Shown: one piece after another, positions 17,130 to 26,575 of the stretch
How positions within the stretch are numbered: position 1 is the stretch's first letter
Layout: each line of letters opens with the position of its first letter
Source: Pseudohongiella sp. O18
GTDB lineage: Bacteria; Pseudomonadota; Gammaproteobacteria; Pseudomonadales; Pseudohongiellaceae
DNA: 64,000 nucleotides
Assembly (NCBI RefSeq): GCF_021729085.1
Contig: NZ_JAJSAR010000001.1
Location: 1,426,001 to 1,490,000, forward strand
Reading direction: 5' to 3'
The notes under the pieces: generated by a model
Databases searched by the model: none
The model's input: only the letters and a program-made list of their open reading frames with translations
Told to the model about the DNA's origin: nothing
Program-made: the position numbers and the translations under genes

Positions 17130-18389
17130 ATGTTTGACACCAGCATGACCATCAAAGATTTCGATCCTGAGCTGCACGCAGCGATTGAGGGTGAGCGTCA
17201 GCGCCAGGAAGAGCATATCGAGCTGATTGCCTCTGAGAACTATACCAGCCCTCGCGTCATGGAGGCTCAGGGCAGCGTACTGACCAACAAGTATGCCGAA
17301 GGGTATCCAGGCAAGCGCTATTACGGTGGCTGTGAGTTTGTTGATGATGTGGAAACGCTGGCTATTGATCGCGCCAAGGAACTGTTCGGTGCCGATTATG
17401 CCAACGTGCAGCCGCATTCCGGTTCACAGGCCAATGCCGCTGTGTACATGGCGCTGCTGAAGCCGGGCGATACCGTACTGGGCATGAGCCTGGCGCATGG
17501 TGGTCACCTGACTCATGGTGCCAGCGTCAGCTTCTCCGGTCGCATCTACAATGCCGTGCAGTACGGTATCAACGAAGAAACCGGCGAAATCGACTACGAA
17601 CAGGTAGAAGCGCTGGCCGTTGAACACCGTCCCAAAATGATCGTAGCCGGTTTTTCTGCCTACTCCCGAGTCATTGACTGGCTCAAGTTCCGCGCAATCG
17701 CCGACAAGGTGGGCGCATACCTGCTGGTAGACATGGCTCATATCGCCGGTCTGGTAGCTGCAGGCGTATACCCAAGTCCGGTCAAGATTGCTGACGTGAC
17801 CACCACCACTACCCACAAAACACTGGGTGGGCCGCGCGGTGGCATCATTCTCGCCAAGGCGAACCCGGAGCTGGAAAAGAAGCTGAATTTTGCCGTTTTC
17901 CCGGAAAGCCAGGGTGGCCCTTTGATGCATGTGATCGCCGGTAAGGCGGTGTGCTTCAAGGAAGCGATGAGCAAGGAATTCAAGGAGTACCAGAAGCAGG
18001 TGGTCGCCAATGCACAGACCATGGCTGAAGGATTCATCAAGCGAGGCTTCGAGGTGGTTTCTGGTGGTACTGATGATCACCTGTTCCTGCTCAGCCTGGT
18101 CAAACAGGACATCACTGGAAAAGACGCGGATGCCGCTCTTGGTCGCGCTTACATTACCGTCAACAAGAATGCGGTTCCCAACGATCCACGTCCGCCATTC
18201 GTGACCAGTGGTCTGCGCATAGGTTCGCCGGCAGTCACTCGTCGTGGCATGAAGGAAAAAGAAGTCGCAGAACTGACTGAATGGATGTGCGACATTCTGG
18301 ACGACATCGAGAACGAGTCGGTGATAGACACGGTACGCGAGAAGGTCAAGGCGCTGTGTGCGCGCTTCCCGGTGTACAAAAGCGCTTAA
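17130..18389 (+). CDS. glyA: serine hydroxymethyltransferase
   Basis: 419 residues, normal length. The PLP-binding lysine is K230 in [29 protein letters not shown] and H-S-G-S-Q-A-N are all present. It converts serine + tetrahydrofolate to glycine + 5,10-methylene-THF in the cytosol. A GGGG ribosome site precedes the ATG. It starts the plus-strand block glyA-nrdR-rib, with only 23 bp before nrdR. Confidence 0.98.
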   Translation: MFDTSMTIKDFDPELHAAIEGERQRQEEHIELIASENYTSPRVMEAQGSVLTNKYAEGYPGKRYYGGCEFVDDVETLAIDRAKELFGADYANVQPHSGSQANAAVYMALLKPGDTVLGMSLAHGGHLTHGASVSFSGRIYNAVQYGINEETGEIDYEQVEALAVEHRPKMIVAGFSAYSRVIDWLKFRAIADKVGAYLLVDMAHIAGLVAAGVYPSPVKIADVTTTTTHKTLGGPRGGIILAKANPELEKKLNFAVFPESQGGPLMHVIAGKAVCFKEAMSKEFKEYQKQVVANAQTMAEGFIKRGFEVVSGGTDDHLFLLSLVKQDITGKDADAALGRAYITVNKNAVPNDPRPPFVTSGLRIGSPAVTRRGMKEKEVAELTEWMCDILDDIENESVIDTVREKVKALCARFPVYKSA

Positions 18390-18412
18390 GCGCACACTAG
18401 AGACTGACAAGC

Positions 18413-18865
18413 ATGCACTGTCCATTTTGTGGTGCGCTGGATACCAAGGTAATCGACTCACGCCTGGTCGCCGAGGGCGATCAGGTGCGGCGTCGTCGCG
18501 AATGCATCACCTGTGCCGAGCGTTTCACAACCTATGAGACAGCCGAGCTGGTCATGCCTCGCATCATCAAACAGAATGGCAATCGTGAGCCTTTTGATGA
18601 AGCGAAACTGTATTCCGGCCTGATGCGGGCGCTGGAAAAAAGACCGGTCAGTATAGAAAGTGTTGAGTCGGCCGTGAATCGCATCAAGCATCACATCCGC
18701 GCTACCGGCGAACGGGAAGTTCCCTCGCGTATGGTAGGCGAAGAAGTCATGAAAGAGCTGCGACAGCTGGATGAAGTTGCCTTTGTGCGATTTGCATCGG
18801 TGTATCGCAGTTTCAAGGATCTCAACGAATTCCGTGCCGAAATCGACCGGCTGTCCAACGAATAA
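18413..18865 (+). CDS. nrdR: NrdR, ribonucleotide reductase regulator
   Basis: 150 residues. The zinc ribbon has C3, C6, C31 and C34 (C-P-F-C and C-I-T-C) and the R-R-R-R-E-C stretch, followed by an ATP-cone domain starting at M-P-R-I-I-K. NrdR represses nrd genes in response to dATP/ATP. Lying upstream of ribD is the common gammaproteobacterial arrangement. Confidence 0.98.
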   Translation: MHCPFCGALDTKVIDSRLVAEGDQVRRRRECITCAERFTTYETAELVMPRIIKQNGNREPFDEAKLYSGLMRALEKRPVSIESVESAVNRIKHHIRATGEREVPSRMVGEEVMKELRQLDEVAFVRFASVYRSFKDLNEFRAEIDRLSNE

Positions 18866-18919
18866 TACCAACCAGTTTTTTAAGCCCTGCGGCCCGGACG
18901 AATAGGTGGAGCTAACACT

Positions 18920-20056
18920 GTGACGCCCGAATATTACATGCAGCGCGCCATTGAACTGGCGCAGTCCGTTCTGACGGCGACTCCCAACCCGCGGGTTGGC
19001 TGCGTGATTGTGCGCGACGGAAAAATAGTGGGTGAGGGCTGTCACGAACGTGTGGGTACGCCGCATGCTGAAGCCCATGCACTGAACGCAGCCGGCGAGC
19101 TGGCGCACGGCGCCACCGTGTATGTGACGCTGGAACCCTGTGCTCATATGGGCCGTACACCGCCTTGTTCTGATGCGCTGATAGACGCCGGCGTCAGTGA
19201 GGTCTACTACGGTGTACAGGATCCCAATCCGCAAGTGTCGGGTCTGGGTCTGCAGAAGCTGCGCGATGCCGGTGTCACGGTCCACGGGCCGCTATTGGAA
19301 GAGGCATGCAGTGCACTCAACCTAGGATTCATGAAACGCATGCGCAGCGGCTTGCCTTGGGTGCGCTGTAAAATGGCCATGAGCCTGGATGGACGCACCG
19401 CCATGGCTTCGGGCGAGAGCAAATGGATTACCGGTGCCGGTGCCCGCGCCGATGTACAGTTGATGCGGGCGGCCAGCTGCGCCATTGTGACGGGCGTCAA
19501 CACTGTGCTCAGTGACGACCCCAGCCTGAACCTGCGGCTTGAGCAGATCCCGGAAGGGGAAGCGGGCGAGGTGCAGGCAGACAGGCAGCCGCTGCGTGTG
19601 GTGATCGATTCGTCGTTACGGACCCCGCCGGATTCGCGCATCATTTCGCTGCCGGGTAATATGCTGTTTCTGACGGGTAAACCGCATGCCCAGCAGCTGG
19701 CGCGCTTCAACAACAGCAGTGCGCAGATACGCCAGCTGTCGCAGTTGCCAGGCGGTCGTGTCAATCTGCTCGATGCAATGCAGACGCTTGCGCAGGAATA
19801 CGCCTGCAATGAGGTCATGCTGGAGGCCGGTCCCACTCTGAGTGGCGCCATGGTGCAGGCAGGACTGGTAGACGAGGTTGTCATCTATGTGGGCGCGCGA
19901 TTCCTGGGCAGTGATGCCCTGCCGCTGTTCCACTTGCCAGGCATCAGCCGCATGCAGGATCACATAGCCCTGAAAATCACCGATGTTAAACAGATTGCCG
20001 ATGACTGTCGTATAACCGCACGCCTGACCACGGGCAGCAGTGACGCTCAGCGCTGA
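18920..20056 (+). CDS. ribD: RibD, bifunctional pyrimidine deaminase/reductase
   Basis: 378 residues from a GTG. The N-terminal deaminase domain has H49-A-E51 and the zinc cysteines C74 and C83 in P-C-A-H-M-G-R-T-P-P-C. The C-terminal reductase domain starts near 145 (W-V-R-C-K-M-A-M-S-L-D-G-R). It carries out the second and third steps of riboflavin synthesis. The 3' end runs to within 13 bp of the ribE ATG. Confidence 0.97.
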   Translation: MTPEYYMQRAIELAQSVLTATPNPRVGCVIVRDGKIVGEGCHERVGTPHAEAHALNAAGELAHGATVYVTLEPCAHMGRTPPCSDALIDAGVSEVYYGVQDPNPQVSGLGLQKLRDAGVTVHGPLLEEACSALNLGFMKRMRSGLPWVRCKMAMSLDGRTAMASGESKWITGAGARADVQLMRAASCAIVTGVNTVLSDDPSLNLRLEQIPEGEAGEVQADRQPLRVVIDSSLRTPPDSRIISLPGNMLFLTGKPHAQQLARFNNSSAQIRQLSQLPGGRVNLLDAMQTLAQEYACNEVMLEAGPTLSGAMVQAGLVDEVVIYVGARFLGSDALPLFHLPGISRMQDHIALKITDVKQIADDCRITARLTTGSSDAQR

Positions 20057-20069
20057 TACAGGACAAACC

Positions 20070-20741
20070 ATGTTTACCGGAATCATAGAAGCAGTCGGCC
20101 ACATTGCAGAATTGAAATTGCGCGGCAAAGAGTGGCGCCTGAAGGTGAGCTGTTCTTCGCTGGATATGTCGGATGTGCAACTGGGTGACAGTATTGCTGT
20201 CAATGGCTGCTGCCTGACTGTGACGGAGTTTGATGGCAGCAGTTTTTGCGCTGACGTGTCTAATGAAACACTCAGCCTGACCAGCTTTCAGAATTTGAAA
20301 GTGGGTTCCAAAGTGAACCTGGAAAAAGCCCTGATGCCGAAGAGCCGCCTCGGTGGTCATCTGGTCAGTGGTCATGTTGACGGCCTGGGTGAACTGCTAG
20401 AGCAGCATGAGGATGGGGGTAGCTGGCGCCTGGTGTTCCGGGTGCCGGACGAGCTGGCAAAATACATCGCCCAGAAGGGATCAATCTGCATCGACGGGGC
20501 CAGTTTGACCGTCAATACTGTGGATGGGGCCTGCTTCGGTGTTAATATCATCCCCCACACGCAGCAGGCCACGATCATTCATACATACCGGCCGGGTCAG
20601 CGCGTCAATATCGAGGTCGACCAGATCGCCCGGTATCTGGAGCGATTAATGCTCGGTGAGCGGGCAGCTCAGGGACGGCACGACAAGCAGGCCGGCGGCA
20701 TCACGGCAGAGTTTCTGAGCAGTCACGGTTTTGACCGCTGA
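20070..20741 (+). CDS. ribE: riboflavin synthase, alpha chain
   Basis: 223 residues from the ATG at 20070, the invariant M-F-T-G-I-I-E start; an upstream ATG at 20040 would overlap ribD and add ten non-conserved residues. Two homologous lumazine-binding halves are visible, each with a (G/D)-S-I-(A/C)-(V/I)-(N/D)-G segment. It dismutates two lumazine molecules to riboflavin. It follows ribD directly. Confidence 0.96.
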   Translation: MFTGIIEAVGHIAELKLRGKEWRLKVSCSSLDMSDVQLGDSIAVNGCCLTVTEFDGSSFCADVSNETLSLTSFQNLKVGSKVNLEKALMPKSRLGGHLVSGHVDGLGELLEQHEDGGSWRLVFRVPDELAKYIAQKGSICIDGASLTVNTVDGACFGVNIIPHTQQATIIHTYRPGQRVNIEVDQIARYLERLMLGERAAQGRHDKQAGGITAEFLSSHGFDR

Positions 20742-20804
20742 CAGAAACTGCAGAAAATTGAATTGAATCGACTGTAAATCCAGCGAGTGTAAGCAGCGGA
20801 GATT

Positions 20805-21926
20805 ATGAAACTCAATACTGTTCAAGAACTGATCGACGATATCCGACAGGGCAAAATGGTCATTCTGATGGATGACGAGGATCGCGAAAATGAAGGCGAT
20901 CTGATTATTGCAGCTGAAAGAGTGCGGGCTGAAGATATCAACTTCATGGCCAAAAATGCACGTGGACTGGTGTGTCTGACTCTCACGCGTGAGCGCTGTG
21001 AGCAGTTGGATCTGTCTTTGATGGTGTCGAAAAACAACACGCCATACAACACCAATTTTACAGCGTCGATTGAGGCAGCCACTGGTGTCACCACGGGTAT
21101 TTCCGCGGCCGATCGAGCCCGCACCATTCAGGTTGCAGTGGCGCGCGACGCCAGGCCAGAAGATATCGTTCAGCCTGGCCACGTATTCCCCATCATGGCG
21201 CAGCCAGGTGGTGTCCTGCGTCGCGCCGGCCATACCGAGGCGGGTTGTGATCTGGCGCGCCTGGCCGGCTTTACACCGGCAGCCGCCATCGTGGAAATAA
21301 TGAACGAAGACGGCACCATGGCACGGCGTCCGGACCTTGAGATATTTGCAGAACAGCATGGACTCAAGATCGGCACCATCGTTGATCTGATTCACTATCG
21401 TATCGCCAACGAGCACACTGTCAGCCGCCGACAGAGTCACCAGGTTGTGACCGAGCACGGTGAGTTCACGCTGCATACTTTTGATGACACCATTTCTGGT
21501 GGAACGCATCTGGCTTTCACCATGGGTGATATAGTCAAGGATGACCCGACACTGGTGCGAGTGCATATTGCCAGCACACTGCGTGATGTATGTGATGTGA
21601 TCGTGCCGGGTGCCACCAGTTGGTCATTCAGCCGTGCGCTGGCAAGAATCGCTGAAGAAGGCAAGGGCGTCGCGGTACTGCTGTCCGGTGACGACTACGA
21701 TGAAGATATCAATGAAAGTATTGCCGGTGTGCTGGGCGAAAAGAAAGTGATCCCCCGTCGCCATCGCCATGGTGGCAGTGATGTGACGATTGGTACCGGT
21801 TCACAGATTCTTCGTGAACTGGGAGTGGGCAAGATGCGACTGCTGAGTTACCCGGCGAAGTTTAATGCCGTCACCGGATTCGATTTGGAAGTGGTTGAGT
21901 TTGTCCAGTTTGATGAACCAGCCTGA
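20805..21926 (+). CDS. ribBA: RibBA-type protein: active DHBP synthase fused to a degenerate GTP cyclohydrolase II domain
   Basis: 373 residues. The N-terminal 200 are a complete 3,4-dihydroxy-2-butanone-4-phosphate synthase (D-D-E-D-R-E-N-E-G-D and H-T-E-A-G-C-D motifs). The C-terminal half is GCHII-like but the zinc motif C-x10-C-x-C is lost: V-H-I-A-S-T-L-R-D-V-C-D-V has only one of the cysteines. It therefore should not hydrolyse GTP. An intact ribA is 2.5 kb downstream, as in many proteobacteria. It supplies the four-carbon precursor for RibH. Confidence 0.95.
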   Translation: MKLNTVQELIDDIRQGKMVILMDDEDRENEGDLIIAAERVRAEDINFMAKNARGLVCLTLTRERCEQLDLSLMVSKNNTPYNTNFTASIEAATGVTTGISAADRARTIQVAVARDARPEDIVQPGHVFPIMAQPGGVLRRAGHTEAGCDLARLAGFTPAAAIVEIMNEDGTMARRPDLEIFAEQHGLKIGTIVDLIHYRIANEHTVSRRQSHQVVTEHGEFTLHTFDDTISGGTHLAFTMGDIVKDDPTLVRVHIASTLRDVCDVIVPGATSWSFSRALARIAEEGKGVAVLLSGDDYDEDINESIAGVLGEKKVIPRRHRHGGSDVTIGTGSQILRELGVGKMRLLSYPAKFNAVTGFDLEVVEFVQFDEPA

Positions 21927-21948
21927 CTGACTTTACAGAGGAAAAAAC

Positions 21949-22425
21949 ATGAGTGAGATTCGTCGTATTGAGGGTGACTTTGTAAGCGGTTCTGGCCGTT
22001 ACATCATTATTGCATCGCGATTTAACAGCTTTATCGTTGAGAAGCTGATCGATGGCGCAGTCGATACACTGGTGCGTCACGGTGTTGATAAGGAAAACAT
22101 CAGTATCGTCATGGCGCCAGGCGCCTACGAGCTGCCAGTACTGGCCAAGCACGTAGTTGCCAACCGTCCCTGCGATGCAGTGATCGCGCTGGGTGCAGTG
22201 ATCCGCGGAGGCACGCCGCATTTTGACTATGTGGCAGGTGAGTGCGTCAAGGGCCTGAGCCAGGTCAGTCTGGATTCTGGTGTTCCGGTAGCATTTGGTG
22301 TTCTGACTGTTGATACAATCGAGCAGGCTATTGAACGTGCTGGTACCAAAGCTGGAAACAAAGGCGCCGAGGCTGCCATGGGTGCCATCGAAATGGTCAG
22401 CGTGCTCGGCAAGTTGGGAGCCTGA
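21949..22425 (+). CDS. ribH: 6,7-dimethyl-8-ribityllumazine synthase
   Basis: 158 residues, typical length. Substrate-site motifs are R-F-N-S-F-I, P-G-A-Y-E-L-P and [12 protein letters not shown] with the catalytic His. It condenses the RibB and RibD products. A GAGGAAAAAAC ribosome site is well placed. It is 3 bp from nusB. Confidence 0.97.
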   Translation: MSEIRRIEGDFVSGSGRYIIIASRFNSFIVEKLIDGAVDTLVRHGVDKENISIVMAPGAYELPVLAKHVVANRPCDAVIALGAVIRGGTPHFDYVAGECVKGLSQVSLDSGVPVAFGVLTVDTIEQAIERAGTKAGNKGAEAAMGAIEMVSVLGKLGA

Positions 22426-22428
22426 TAC

Positions 22429-22944
22429 GTGATCGATATTCCGGGAACCAGTGGCTCTTTGCCAGATGATGCCGTACCGGCCGAAAACGGCGGGGCTGGC
22501 AAAAAGGCGAAAGAGAAAAAATTGACCGATCGCCAGAAGGCGCGCCGCATGTTGCTGCAGGCGCTGTATCAATGGCAGATAGCCCGAGCACCAGTCAATG
22601 AGATCGTTGCAGAGTTCCTGGTGTACTATCAGGGCAAGATTGATCGCGAGTTCTTCAAGGAAGTGTTCCCTGCTGTCATATCGCATGTCGACGAGCTTGA
22701 TGCCATGATGCAGCCGCTGCTGGACCGTGAGTTAAAGTCACTGGACCCGGTGGAGATTTCATTGTTGCGTCTGGGGCTGTACGAACTGGCACACCGCATT
22801 GATGTGCCCTATAAGGTGGTGATCAACGAGTCGGTTGAGCTCGCCAAGGTATTCGGTGCGACCGACGGCCACAAGTACATCAATGGGGTTCTCGACCGCG
22901 CATCAAAAGAACTGAGAGCGTTGGAGCGCCGTGGCGCTGACTGA
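22429..22944 (+). CDS. nusB: transcription antitermination factor NusB
   Basis: 171 residues from GTG, longer than E. coli NusB (139) because of a G/K-rich N-terminal extension of about 35 residues. The core starts at R-Q-K-A-R-R-M-L-L-Q-A-L-Y-Q-W and ends with F-G-A-T-D-G-H-K-Y-I-N-G-V-L-D. It binds boxA with NusE for rRNA antitermination. It overlaps thiL by 14 bp. Confidence 0.96.
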   Translation: MIDIPGTSGSLPDDAVPAENGGAGKKAKEKKLTDRQKARRMLLQALYQWQIARAPVNEIVAEFLVYYQGKIDREFFKEVFPAVISHVDELDAMMQPLLDRELKSLDPVEISLLRLGLYELAHRIDVPYKVVINESVELAKVFGATDGHKYINGVLDRASKELRALERRGAD

Positions 22945-23935
22945 ATTCGACATTATCCGGCAGTTTTTCATGTCGGAGTCTTTTGCGGCGGATCATCCGC
23001 ATCTGGTCAAGGGGCCGGGCGATGATGCCGCCATCCTGTCATTGCCTGACGATCATGATCTGCTTGTGTCGGTTGATACACTGAACGAGTCTGTTCATTT
23101 TCTGCCAGACGCCGAACCCTCACTTCTGGCCGCGCGTTGCCTGGCCGTCAATGTGAGTGACCTGGCAGCCATGGGGGCCTCGCCACTTGGTTTCACGCTC
23201 GCATTGAGCCTGCCGCAGGTCAGCGTAAGCTGGTTGCAGGCGTTCAGCGAAGGCCTGGCGCAGGCAGCGCGGGACGCAGACTGTCCGTTGATAGGAGGTG
23301 ATACCACACGTGGGCCTCTGTCGATCACGATTCAGGTGCACGGTATAGTGCCCAGAGGGCAGGCTCTGTTACGCTCCGGGGCGAGCGCCGGCGATGCTGT
23401 CTATGTTACCGGAACTCTTGGTGATGCGGCGGCTGCACTGTGGTGGATGCAGGGTGATTCGCGCTTCGCGGCACAGGGAATGAATAGTTCAGAGGAACAG
23501 CACCTGCTGGAAGCGTTCTATCAGCCAGCCAGTCGTATTGCGGTAGGTAAAGCGCTGCGGGGCATTGCCTCAGCCGCTCTGGATCTTTCAGACGGTCTGG
23601 CTTCGGATCTGCGTCACATTCTGAAAGCCAGCAGTGTATCTGGCGCTCTAATAGAGTCCGGACATCTGCCAGTTTCCGAGGTATTGAAGCAGCGCGTCAG
23701 CCGTTCGCATCAAATCGAGCTGGCCATGGGTGGAGGTGATGACTACGAATTGTGTGTCTGCATCCCGCCCGCCCGAATCAGGGAGGCAGAGGCGGCTGTA
23801 GCTGCTCTGCAGGTGCCGTTTACCCGAATCGGCCAGCTTAGTAATGACCCGGAGATGATGGTGATCGCCAGCGATGGCAGTATCATGGATCTGAAGGCGA
23901 CCGGGTATCATCATTTTCAGTCACACTCGAGCTGA
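22931..23935 (+). CDS. thiL: thiamine-monophosphate kinase
   Basis: 334 residues from a GTG inside the nusB 3' end. Motifs: E-F-D-I-I near the start, K-G-P-G-D-D-A-A, V-N-V-S-D-L-A-A-M-G-A and G-G-D-T-T-R-G. It phosphorylates thiamine monophosphate to the diphosphate. The nusB-thiL-pgpA order is conserved in gammaproteobacteria. Confidence 0.96.
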   Translation: MALTEFDIIRQFFMSESFAADHPHLVKGPGDDAAILSLPDDHDLLVSVDTLNESVHFLPDAEPSLLAARCLAVNVSDLAAMGASPLGFTLALSLPQVSVSWLQAFSEGLAQAARDADCPLIGGDTTRGPLSITIQVHGIVPRGQALLRSGASAGDAVYVTGTLGDAAAALWWMQGDSRFAAQGMNSSEEQHLLEAFYQPASRIAVGKALRGIASAALDLSDGLASDLRHILKASSVSGALIESGHLPVSEVLKQRVSRSHQIELAMGGGDDYELCVCIPPARIREAEAAVAALQVPFTRIGQLSNDPEMMVIASDGSIMDLKATGYHHFQSHSS

Positions 23936-23952
23936 GGCACAGGAAGTCTCTT

Positions 23953-24429
23953 ATGGCAGCAACACCTGCATCCGTCTGGCGCAACCCCGTACACTTTCTG
24001 GCCTTTGGGCTGGGCAGCGGGGCCGCGCCAGTGGCGCCCGGAACGTTTGGCACCCTGGCTGCAGTGCTTATCTATCTGGCGCTGCCGTCGATGGGCTGGA
24101 TGTGGTATTTGTTGATGCTGCTGCTGACCTTTGTGGCAGGCATCTGGTTATGTGGTAAAACAGCGGACGACATTGGCGTCCATGACCATGGCGGTATCGT
24201 CTGGGATGAGTTTGTCGGCCTGTGGCTGACGATGTTTCTGGCGCCACCTGGCTGGGTCTGGCTGGTACTGGGATTTGTGCTCTTCAGGATTTTTGATGTG
24301 CTGAAGCCCTGGCCGATTCGCTGGTTGGACAGACGCGTGGCGGGCGGCTTTGGCATAATGATTGACGATATACTGGCAGGCATTTTTGCACTGCTGTGTC
24401 TGCAGATTGCCGCTGCATTTTTTGCGTAA
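23953..24429 (+). CDS. pgpA: phosphatidylglycerophosphatase A
   Basis: 158 residues, inner membrane. [14 protein letters not shown] and V-W-D-E-F-V-G are the family motifs, with about four hydrophobic helices. It dephosphorylates phosphatidylglycerophosphate to phosphatidylglycerol. It lies 17 bp after thiL. Confidence 0.96.
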   Translation: MAATPASVWRNPVHFLAFGLGSGAAPVAPGTFGTLAAVLIYLALPSMGWMWYLLMLLLTFVAGIWLCGKTADDIGVHDHGGIVWDEFVGLWLTMFLAPPGWVWLVLGFVLFRIFDVLKPWPIRWLDRRVAGGFGIMIDDILAGIFALLCLQIAAAFFA

Positions 24430-24440
24430 GGGGAATTCGA

Positions 24441-25031
24441 GTGAGAGTCAAGTTTGTTGCTTCTGCCAGGTTGCCGACTGAACACGGGGAGTTCAGTATC
24501 CATGGTTTTCAGGATATGGTGACAAGCAAAGAGCACGTGGTGCTGACGATGGGTGATCTGAGCACTGATGAGCCGGTGATCAGCCGGGTGCACTCAGAGT
24601 GCCTGACCGGTGATGCCCTGTTCAGCATGCGTTGCGACTGTGGGCCGCAGCTTGAGTTTGCAATGAAAAAAATTGCCGAGCATGGGCGCGGCATGATTCT
24701 CTACCTGCGTCAGGAGGGCCGTGGCATCGGTCTGCTGAATAAGCTGAAGGCCTACTCACTGCAGGATAAGGGCGCGGATACCGTTGAAGCCAATGTGCAG
24801 CTCGGTTTCGAACCTGATGCGCGCGAGTATGATGTCTGCAAACCGATGCTGGACCACTTCGGCGTCTCACAGGTCAGACTGTTGACCAATAATCCGCGCA
24901 AAGTCGACGCATTGACCGAGCAGGGTATAGTAGTGGTTGACCGCATACCAATAGAGACAGGACTTAATCGCCACAACGAAAGCTATCTGGCAGTCAAAGT
25001 CAATAAGATGGGACACCTGATACGCAAGTAG
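24441..25031 (+). CDS. ribA: GTP cyclohydrolase II
   Basis: 196 residues from a GTG at 24441 with AAGGGG upstream; the longer reading would start inside pgpA. The zinc site is intact: C54, C65 and C67 in [10 protein letters not shown] and R-C-D-C-G-P-Q, followed by [10 protein letters not shown]. It catalyses the committed step of riboflavin synthesis and complements the inactive domain of RibBA. It ends the plus-strand block, tail-to-tail with the BtuF-like gene. Confidence 0.97.
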   Translation: MRVKFVASARLPTEHGEFSIHGFQDMVTSKEHVVLTMGDLSTDEPVISRVHSECLTGDALFSMRCDCGPQLEFAMKKIAEHGRGMILYLRQEGRGIGLLNKLKAYSLQDKGADTVEANVQLGFEPDAREYDVCKPMLDHFGVSQVRLLTNNPRKVDALTEQGIVVVDRIPIETGLNRHNESYLAVKVNKMGHLIRK

Positions 25032-25054
25032 CGCGATGCGTCAGCGTGCAGCTG

Positions 25055-25924
25055 TCATCTGGCCTTGTCGATATGCTGACACATCAAGTCCAGTCCCTGC
25101 AGTGCTCTGAGGCTGTGCCGTTGAACCAGATCCGGGGGGATAGCATACAGGTGGTCATTTGCTACTGCCGGCAACTGTGACCAGCGTCGCCAGTCCTCAA
25201 GCCAGGCTGGAGAGTTTTCATCCGATCCACTGGCGATGATCACTTCCGGTTCTTTTAATAACACGTCTTCCAGATTGACCTTTGGGCCCGTGCCCAGCTC
25301 GCGGAATACGTTCCGACCGCCGCAGACTTCGATCATGTCACTGATCAGTTCGCTGCCGCCGACAGTCACCAGCGGCCGATCCCAGACCTGATAAAACACA
25401 TCAACAAGCCTGTCATCGGCATAACGCCGGCTAGTGGCATCGAGCTGCTCGATAAAGTCCTCGGCCAGCGCATTGGCCCTGGTCTCGGTACCAGTGAGAA
25501 CTCCAAGGCGTTGCAGATGTGAGGCAATACTGCGCAATGACTCAGGTTCTGCCGTGTAAACGGTAAACCCGAGCTCCTGCAGTCTTTGCAGTGCGCTGCG
25601 TGGATTGCCAGAGCGCCACGCGACGATAAGGTCCGGTTGCAATGCAACGATCTGTTCCATGTCCAGCATGTCAAAGCGACCCACGACAGGCAGATCATTG
25701 GCAGCTGGCGGGTAATTGCTGAAATCCATGACGCCCACGATGCGGTCTCCCGCGCCCAGGCTGAACACCAGCTCGGTCATTGATGGTGCCAGGGTAATAA
25801 TACGCTGTGCAGGAGCCTGCAGCGTCACTGACTGATTATTGTCGTCAGTAACAACCAGCGTCTGGGCGGGCGCAGAGATGCTCAGCAGAAACAACAGCAG
25901 CGCGCCCTGTAGTCTGACCAACAT
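25055..25924 (-). CDS. btuF: BtuF-like cobalamin (or Fe-siderophore) ABC transporter substrate-binding protein
   Basis: 289 residues from the ATG at 25924, which gives a signal peptide cleaved after A-P-A-Q. A longer reading overlaps cobO. It is a type III periplasmic binding protein: R-I-I-T-L-A-P-S-M-T-E-L, V-G-V-M-D-F-S-N-Y-P-P and a long connecting helix. The adjacent cobO, 10 bp upstream, supports a cobalamin ligand. No permease or ATPase gene is in the window, so the transporter would have to come from elsewhere. Confidence 0.8.
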   Translation of the reverse strand: MLVRLQGALLLFLLSISAPAQTLVVTDDNNQSVTLQAPAQRIITLAPSMTELVFSLGAGDRIVGVMDFSNYPPAANDLPVVGRFDMLDMEQIVALQPDLIVAWRSGNPRSALQRLQELGFTVYTAEPESLRSIASHLQRLGVLTGTETRANALAEDFIEQLDATSRRYADDRLVDVFYQVWDRPLVTVGGSELISDMIEVCGGRNVFRELGTGPKVNLEDVLLKEPEVIIASGSDENSPAWLEDWRRWSQLPAVANDHLYAIPPDLVQRHSLRALQGLDLMCQHIDKAR

Positions 25925-25934
25925 AAGCGGCAAC

Positions 25935-26543
25935 TTAATAATCGATACCTTTCTGGACTTTGACACCGGCGTTAAAGGCATGTTTTACATCCGTGACTTC
26001 GCTGACAGTATCAGCCATGTCGATCAGCGCTTTGCTGGCATTGCGCCCAGTGATGATTACGTGCTGGTCGGCCGGGCGGTCACGCAAGGCCTGAATAACC
26101 TCGTCGGCTGGCAGGTAACCATAAGTAAGCATGTAGGTCAGTTCATCCAGCACAACGACCTGAACTTCAGGGTCGCGCAACAGACGTGCTGCGTGCTCCC
26201 AGGTCGCTGTCGCTGCTGCGATATCTGACTCGCGATCCTGGGTTTCCCAGGTAAATCCGGTATTCATTACGTGAAATTCAACCAGCGGATGATCAGCAAA
26301 CAGGCGGTGCTCGCCGCAATCCCACTGACCTTTGATGAACTGCACCACGCCACAGCGCAGGCCATGCCCAACGCTGCGAGCCAGCATGCCAAACGCCGAA
26401 GAGCTTTTGCCTTTACCATTGCCTGTCAGGACCAGTAGCAGTCCCTTGTCGACTGTCGCAGCAGCAATGCGTTGATCAACATGTTCTTTTTTGCGCTGCA
26501 TGGCTTTTTTGTGTCGGGCATTGCGATCGTCAGTGGCAGTCAT
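25935..26543 (-). CDS. cobO: cob(I)yrinic acid a,c-diamide adenosyltransferase
   Basis: 202 residues, BtuR/CobO family. The P-loop is T-G-N-G-K-G-K-S-S-S-A, with V-V-L-D-E-L-T-Y-M-L and R-P-A-D-Q-H-V-I-I-T-G-R-N following. It adenosylates corrinoids in coenzyme B12 synthesis or salvage. Likely cotranscribed with the BtuF-like gene; 32 bp from dxs upstream. Confidence 0.95.
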   Translation of the reverse strand: MTATDDRNARHKKAMQRKKEHVDQRIAAATVDKGLLLVLTGNGKGKSSSAFGMLARSVGHGLRCGVVQFIKGQWDCGEHRLFADHPLVEFHVMNTGFTWETQDRESDIAAATATWEHAARLLRDPEVQVVVLDELTYMLTYGYLPADEVIQALRDRPADQHVIITGRNASKALIDMADTVSEVTDVKHAFNAGVKVQKGIDY

Positions 26544-26575
26544 GGTCAGATTGATTCCATTAGGTTGCGGACAGG

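Noticed and set aside
17424-18461. 345-codon open frame opposite glyA
   Set aside because: Antisense to a certain gene; low-complexity H/Q-rich product and no start signals.
20742-20804. FMN riboswitch before ribBA
   Set aside because: Only 63 bp between ribE and ribBA, too short for the aptamer, and the conserved elements are not seen.
20646-21566. 306-codon open frame opposite ribBA
   Set aside because: Shadow of ribBA on the other strand, no recognisable domain.
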